Assembly (NCBI GenBank): GCA_017432005.1
Contig: JAFRKA010000016.1
Location: 209,380-249,239 of the forward strand
Direction of reading: 5' to 3'
Origin: Erysipelotrichaceae bacterium
GTDB lineage: Bacteria > Bacillota_I > Bacilli_A > Erysipelotrichales > Erysipelotrichaceae
DNA length: 39,860 nt
In this document: positions 36,053-39,860 of the stretch, one piece after another
Position numbering within the stretch: the stretch's first letter is position 1
Layout: each line of letters starts with the position of its first letter
Notes under the pieces: model-generated
Databases searched by the model: none
Told to the model about the DNA's origin: nothing
The model's input: the letters and a program-made list of their open reading frames with translations, nothing else
Made by a program: the position numbers and the translations under genes

Positions 36053-37144
36053 GTGAAAAAAGATCCTTTTAAAGAGTATCTTAAGGAATCAGAACCGGGG
36101 AAGCGTGATAAAGGCTATGCCTGGCATACGGCTATCGGTTTACAGGCAGTTGATGGATTAAAAACATCAGAGTATCTTGTCAATACAGCTGTAAGGAATA
36201 TTGAAGGAGAAATCTCTTTTGAAGAAGCAGATAAGCTTTTGAATTCGTATTATGAAGAGAATGCATCTCGTAACGAAGACGATCGTACGGAAGAAGCCGA
36301 TAAGGTAAGTATCAGGATCGCAAGGCTTCTTTCTGAGAGAGCCTTTAGCTTTACTCCGAATGAATATCTCTCAATACACAAAAAGCTGTTTTACGGCATA
36401 TATTCACACGCTGGACAGATCCGAAATTACAACATCACAAAAAAAGAATGGGTGCTTAATGGAGAGACCGTAATCTATGGCAGTGCTACAGAACTGAAAG
36501 CTACCTTGGATTATGATTTTTCTGAAGAAAGAAAGTTTTCCTATCGCAATCTTCCGATGGACGAGATCATTCATCATCTGGCTGTTTTTGTCTCCGGACT
36601 GTGGCAGATCCATGTATTCGGCGAAGGCAACACCAGAACAACTGCCGTATTCTTTATTAAATATCTGCGTACTCTTGGTTTTAATGTGACGAATGATATC
36701 TTTGCGAAAAATGCCTGGTATTTCAGAAATGCGCTTGTTAGAGCAAACTACAACGATCTGGAAAATGGTATCAGTGAAACAACAGAATATCTGGAACTGT
36801 ATCTAAGAAATCTTCTATTAAACGAGAACCATCCGCTTCATAACCGGGCATTGCATATCAGCAATATCTTCAAAGAAAATGAAAAATCGGACATTGGAGA
36901 TAAAAAACCGGACATTGAAGCATTAAAATCGGACATTCAAAAAGAATTCGGGCCAAAGACCGCAAATTATATTCTTGATCTGCTCGAAGCATTCCCTAGG
37001 CCGACAGTATTTGGACGTTCAGATATGATGAAAGTCATCAATATCAAATCATCCAGGGCATCTGAACTATTAAAAGAAATGGCAGATAAGAGAATAATCG
37101 AACCTGTATCAGGACAGGGGAAAGGCAAATATCGATTCAGATGA
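36053..37144 (+). CDS. Fic-domain protein with C-terminal winged helix
   Basis: Fic proteins transfer AMP (or other phospho-groups) to target hydroxyls. The start is set at GTG 36053, which has AAAGGA 7 bases upstream; a GTG at 36035 lacks a ribosome site. An N-terminal segment with an inhibitory-helix-like VRNIEGEISFEEAD (the Ser/Thr of the usual motif is missing) precedes the Fic core. The active-site loop HVFGEGNTRTTAVF starts at His187 and retains His, Phe, Glu, Gly-Asn and Arg. A charged linker with SDIGD/PDIEA/SDIQK repeats leads to a winged-helix domain (GRSDMMKVINIKSSRASELLKEM). The stop overlaps the recombinase start by 4 bases. It could be a toxin, a regulator or an anti-phage effector; no separate FicA-type antitoxin is seen. 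Confidence 0.88.
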   Translation: MKKDPFKEYLKESEPGKRDKGYAWHTAIGLQAVDGLKTSEYLVNTAVRNIEGEISFEEADKLLNSYYEENASRNEDDRTEEADKVSIRIARLLSERAFSFTPNEYLSIHKKLFYGIYSHAGQIRNYNITKKEWVLNGETVIYGSATELKATLDYDFSEERKFSYRNLPMDEIIHHLAVFVSGLWQIHVFGEGNTRTTAVFFIKYLRTLGFNVTNDIFAKNAWYFRNALVRANYNDLENGISETTEYLELYLRNLLLNENHPLHNRALHISNIFKENEKSDIGDKKPDIEALKSDIQKEFGPKTANYILDLLEAFPRPTVFGRSDMMKVINIKSSRASELLKEMADKRIIEPVSGQGKGKYRFR

Positions 37145-37875
37145 ACACCTACGGTTATTGCCGTATAAGCACGTCTCATCAGAACATCGAAAGACAGATC
37201 AGGAGTATTCTGTCTGTTTTTCCTGATGCGATCATAATAAGGGAAGTCTATTCCGGAACATCTCAGGATCGTCCCGAATGGAATAAACTGCTTAAGGTAT
37301 TGAAACCAAAAGATTCGGTTGTATTTGATTCTGTATCCAGAATGAGCAGAGATGCGGATGAAGGATTCAGCGAATACCAGGTTCTATATAATAAAGGAAT
37401 AAACCTTGTTTTTATTAAAGAGCCACATATTAATACTGATACATACAAAACAGCCTTGACCAGACAGGTAGATCTTACCGGTGACAAGGTCGATTATATC
37501 CTGGAAGGTGTAAACCGTTATCTGATGGAACTGGCTAAGGAACAGATCAGACTTGCTTTTGAGCAGTCTGAGAAAGAAGTTCAGGATCTTCACCAGCGGA
37601 CAAAAGAAGGTATGGAGACCGCAAGAAGAAACGGCAAGCAGATAGGCCAAAAAAAGGGAAACAAGCTTCTGATAAAGAAAGAAGAACCGATAAAAGCAAT
37701 CATCAAAGAAAAGTCCAAGGACTTCAATGGACATAATTCCGATATAGAAGTAATGGCTATACTGGCTGCATCCACAATCAGGATCATTGATGAGAAAAAC
37801 AATATAAAAGAGATATCAGCAAGAGTATCAAGGAATACATATTACAAGTATAAAAAAGCATTGTCGGAAGAATAA
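37141..37875 (+). CDS. serine recombinase (resolvase/invertase type)
   Basis: 244 residues with the resolvase catalytic domain at the N-terminus: TYGYCRISTSHQN contains Arg8 and nucleophile Ser10, and DSVSRMSRDADEG contains the conserved arginines. The long helix (RYLMELAKEQIRLAFEQSEKE) and the RTKEGMETARRNGKQIG turn match the E-helix region; the C-terminal part (ISARVSRNTYYKYKKALSEE) is a short helix-turn-helix as in DNA invertases, though with a longer insertion than Gin/Hin. The ATG sits inside the Fic stop (ATGA overlap), so translation is coupled. Direct repeats just downstream could be its recombination sites. It may mobilise or invert part of this element, or regulate it. Confidence 0.88.
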   Translation: MNTYGYCRISTSHQNIERQIRSILSVFPDAIIIREVYSGTSQDRPEWNKLLKVLKPKDSVVFDSVSRMSRDADEGFSEYQVLYNKGINLVFIKEPHINTDTYKTALTRQVDLTGDKVDYILEGVNRYLMELAKEQIRLAFEQSEKEVQDLHQRTKEGMETARRNGKQIGQKKGNKLLIKKEEPIKAIIKEKSKDFNGHNSDIEVMAILAASTIRIIDEKNNIKEISARVSRNTYYKYKKALSEE

Positions 37876-37924
37876 TCATTTATCAATTAAGTTTGGTTAT
37901 TTCATTTTCGACTTTCATAGATTT

Positions 37925-37986
37925 TTTTGACAACCATTTTTTGAAAAATTGAGATTTTCAAAAATTTTGACAACCATTCTGACAAC
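37925..37986 (+). repeat. direct repeats flanking an AT hairpin after the recombinase
   Basis: TTTTGACAACCATT occurs at 37925-37938 and 37965-37978, 40 bases apart, with a third partial TGACAAC at 37980. Between them TTTTTGAAAA and TTTTCAAAAA form a 10-bp stem. TTTTGACAACCA also occurs near 35320, at the left end of the element. Could be recombinase sites, a terminator, or both. Confidence 0.5.
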
Positions 37987-38074
37987 TTTTCAATAATAAA
38001 CCATACGAATATCAAACAGCACAAAGAAAACAGTGATATGGTACGTAAATCAATAAATTCATCTTTATATACAT

Positions 38075-38110
38075 GTTTATAAATATATTTTGTCAAGTTT
38101 ACAAATATAT
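38075..38110 (+). promoter_or_regulatory. two 22-bp-phased operator-like repeats at the AbiE promoter
   Basis: GTTTATAAATATAT (38075-38088) and GTTTACAAATATAT (38097-38110) differ at one base and start 22 bases apart (two helical turns). The second overlaps the -35. AbiEi antitoxins are known autorepressors that bind repeats at their promoter. Confidence 0.55.
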
Positions 38111-38126
38111 ACATAAATGATATGAT
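38098..38126 (+). promoter_or_regulatory. promoter of the AbiE pair
   Basis: TTTACA (38098-38103), 17-base spacer, TATGAT (38121-38126). This places the start of transcription downstream of the ATG at 38122 and supports the ATG at 38143. Confidence 0.6.
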
Positions 38127-38142
38127 GATATCGGAGTTATTT

Positions 38143-38763
38143 ATGACTGTTTTACAGACTGTTTTTAATCCTGAAATGATAAACAAGCCTCTTTTCATAG
38201 AGGATTTTGTAAGTGACAGTCTCAAATATGATTCCGTCAAAACGCTTCTTTCGAGATATGTGAAATCCGGTGATTTGAAGAGGTATTCGCAAGGAATATA
38301 TTATGTTCCAAGAAAAACAGTATTGGGAGAGAGCATTCTATCTTTTGAAAGCATCATCGAAAGAAAATATATCAACGATAACGGAAGACAATTTGGCTAT
38401 TATTCCGGAAACACCCTGTTGAATCTGACGGGGCTGAGCACACAGGTTCCCAATACTCCGGAGATTACCACAAACAAAGAAAGTAACAGAAACAGAAAAG
38501 TAAAAATCGGAAACAGGTATGTAGTCCTTAGATGTTCAGAAACAGAGATTAACAATGATAATGCACCGTATCTGCAGTATCTGGATATCTTCAGATATTC
38601 TGATTTACAGACGCTGAAGGAAAGCAAAGATAAGGTCATTGCCTTCTTTGACAAGCAAAATCTTTCGTTTGAAAAACTGTCCTCAATTGAACAGTCAATG
38701 CCTATGAAAATAAGAAAAGCTTTGAGGAGGTCTGGAGTATATGATGAACTTGCATACAGATAG
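38143..38763 (+). CDS. abiEi: AbiEi-type antitoxin (DUF6088-like)
   Basis: The antitoxin half of a type IV toxin-antitoxin pair. The start is placed at ATG 38143: the promoter's -10 box overlaps the upstream in-frame ATG, and CGGAG lies 6 bases before 38143. The N-terminal winged helix (TLLSRYVKSGDLKRYSQGIYYVP) is the DNA-binding part; the rest (FGYYSGNTLLNLTGLSTQVP, ITTNKESNRNRKVKIG) matches the AbiEi/DUF6088 antitoxin domain. About 206 residues. AbiEi proteins repress their own promoter and neutralise the toxin without stable binding. Its 3' end overlaps the toxin start by 23 bases. Confidence 0.8.
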   Translation: MTVLQTVFNPEMINKPLFIEDFVSDSLKYDSVKTLLSRYVKSGDLKRYSQGIYYVPRKTVLGESILSFESIIERKYINDNGRQFGYYSGNTLLNLTGLSTQVPNTPEITTNKESNRNRKVKIGNRYVVLRCSETEINNDNAPYLQYLDIFRYSDLQTLKESKDKVIAFFDKQNLSFEKLSSIEQSMPMKIRKALRRSGVYDELAYR

Positions 38764-39661
38764 AAATGCATTCTCTGATATCGTTGATACAGTATCGGAA
38801 AAGACCGGTTTTGCCAGAGACATCATTGAAAAGGATTATTATGTGACGATGATATTAAAAGAATTTTTCAATGAAGAGAAAGGGCTTGTTTTCAAAGGAG
38901 GAACAAGTCTTTCCAAGGCTTATCATTTGATTAACCGTTTCTCCGAGGATATAGATCTTAACTACATCGATCACGATGAACTCAACAGAAAGAAAAGGAA
39001 AGAAATCAAATATGCTCTGAAAGATGTGACAGACAGATGTGGATTGATCATTTCCAATTTCGAGAATACCAGAAGTAATCGCGATTTCAACCGCTATGAA
39101 ATAGAATATGAAAAATCTTCCCCGTTATCAGGCATTCTGAAATCCAACGTCATTGTTGAAGTTGCTTATCAGGAAAGATCCTATCCATGTGAAAAGAGCA
39201 TGATCAACTCGTTGATCGGAGAGTATCTGATAGATATGGGAAGGCAGGATATCATCGATCTTTTTGACCTTAAGCCTTTTGAAGTGACAGTACAGAACTA
39301 TAAAAGGACCTTTATCGACAAAATGTTTGCGATCTGCGACTATTATCTGTCCGATACTATCAGCGAACATTCGAGGCATCTATATGATCTGTATAAGATC
39401 CAACCTATGATTGTTTTTGACAATAGTTTCAGACAACTGTTCGAACAGGTAAAAGTAGAAAGAAGCAAAAGCAGAATCTGTTTATCTGCGGTATCTGAGA
39501 AGAAGATACCTGATTTGTTGAAAGAAATTATAGAACACGATATTTATAAAAGGGATTATGAACAACGGACTTCAACACTGCTCAGCGATAATGTTTCATA
39601 TGAAGAAACTATAAAAGGTTTGAAACAGACTATTGTTATCTTAGACGAAATGGATCTATAA
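38741..39661 (+). CDS. abiEii: AbiEii-type nucleotidyltransferase toxin
   Basis: 306-residue toxin of the AbiEii/MenT-like nucleotidyltransferase family, known for phage abortive infection and bacteriostasis; MenT relatives add nucleotides to tRNA acceptor ends. Catalytic elements: VFKGGTSLSKAYHLI (GGTS at about 53-56) and FSEDIDLNYID (Asp70, Asp72), followed by the family's EVAYQERSYPC and TFIDKMFAICDYYLSD segments. AGGAGG lies 10 bases before ATG 38741; a second ATG three bases later is equally possible. The 23-base overlap with the antitoxin gene indicates coupled translation. The active-site residues appear intact. Confidence 0.88.
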   Translation: MMNLHTDRNAFSDIVDTVSEKTGFARDIIEKDYYVTMILKEFFNEEKGLVFKGGTSLSKAYHLINRFSEDIDLNYIDHDELNRKKRKEIKYALKDVTDRCGLIISNFENTRSNRDFNRYEIEYEKSSPLSGILKSNVIVEVAYQERSYPCEKSMINSLIGEYLIDMGRQDIIDLFDLKPFEVTVQNYKRTFIDKMFAICDYYLSDTISEHSRHLYDLYKIQPMIVFDNSFRQLFEQVKVERSKSRICLSAVSEKKIPDLLKEIIEHDIYKRDYEQRTSTLLSDNVSYEETIKGLKQTIVILDEMDL

Positions 39662-39720
39662 ATGTATTTTATGATCAGAATATAACGGTATTGATATAAG
39701 AAACAAAAAAGGATCCAATT

Positions 39721-39860
39721 TGAACTGAACCCCAAATATTGGACACACCAATAGGAGGGGTTTTTTATGAAATTGAGTGAAGAAGACAAAAGGGAAATCA
39801 TCAGACTGAACAGAGAAGTAGGCGTACCTAAATCAGAACTGGCCAGAATTTACAATGTCG
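39721..39860 (+). mobile_element. left end of an IS3-family insertion sequence
   Basis: Begins with TGAACTGAACCCCAAATA followed by TTGGACA (39721-39745), the terminal-repeat style of IS150-group IS3 elements, and then the first transposase frame. The right end is outside the window; the target duplication cannot be seen. Confidence 0.7.
39767..39860 (+). CDS. IS3-family transposase OrfA, 3' end outside window
   Basis: Only the first 31 codons are visible: MKLSEEDKREIIRLNREVG, then VPKSELARIYNV, which is the start of a helix-turn-helix typical of the IS3 OrfA DNA-binding protein. AGGAGG (39753-39758) precedes the ATG by 8 bases. Confidence 0.72.
   Translation, partial: MKLSEEDKREIIRLNREVGVPKSELARIYNV

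Overview
The window looks like chromosome of a low-to-mid GC Bacillota, most likely a gut or oral member of the Erysipelotrichia or a relative. The reasons are AGGAGG-type ribosome sites, rho-independent terminators in nearly every convergent gap, lipobox lipoproteins, PrsW/CPBP membrane proteases, a Cna-B surface protein and a TraX-family protein. No rRNA, complete tRNA or CRISPR array is visible. The lineage is inferred from gene style only.

1-11 kb: the 3' part of an MscS channel; a large extracellular beta-propeller receptor with an intracellular SpoIIE phosphatase; a PrsW-type protease; a membrane glycerophosphodiesterase followed by a fructose-6-phosphate-aldolase-like enzyme. A minus-strand operon of three genes follows: a substrate-binding-permease fusion, an amino-acid-type ABC ATPase with an unusual tail, and a lipoprotein. 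In the fusion, and again in a stand-alone lipoprotein at 13.8 kb, the two lobes of the binding domain occur in reversed order (lobe 2 then lobe 1), as in a circular permutation. This is the most unusual protein-level observation.

11-27 kb: HAD phosphatase; two adjacent decayed membrane-protein genes with frameshifts and in-frame stops; an HD-GYP protein; a split chromate-transporter pair; a Cache-GGDEF cyclase; an APH-like kinase; a CPBP protease gene broken by TAG; then a cell-surface cluster (two small paralogous proteins, a 5'-truncated fucosyltransferase-like gene, a condensation-domain acyltransferase, a GT51 glycosyltransferase and TraX). HD-GYP and GGDEF proteins within 3 kb suggest local cyclic-di-GMP signalling.

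27-35 kb: a 1947-residue secreted Cna-B/pilin-like adhesin that stops right after a sortase-like PPRTG and lacks a membrane anchor; an intact relative of one decayed membrane protein; a PAP2 phosphatase.

35.2-39.9 kb: probable integrated element. It begins at a 3' fragment of a tRNA-Lys (anticodon CTT) gene on the minus strand, with what looks like the tRNA's own terminator, and continues with a DUF4160-like remnant, a Fic protein translationally overlapped by a serine recombinase, an AbiEi/AbiEii pair behind a promoter with 22-bp-phased direct repeats, and the left end of an IS3-family element cut by the window edge. The layout predicts an intact tRNA-Lys beyond the right edge.

Several genes have a -10-like box only 9-16 bases before the ATG and no clear Shine-Dalgarno, suggesting leaderless or nearly leaderless mRNAs beside conventional ones.
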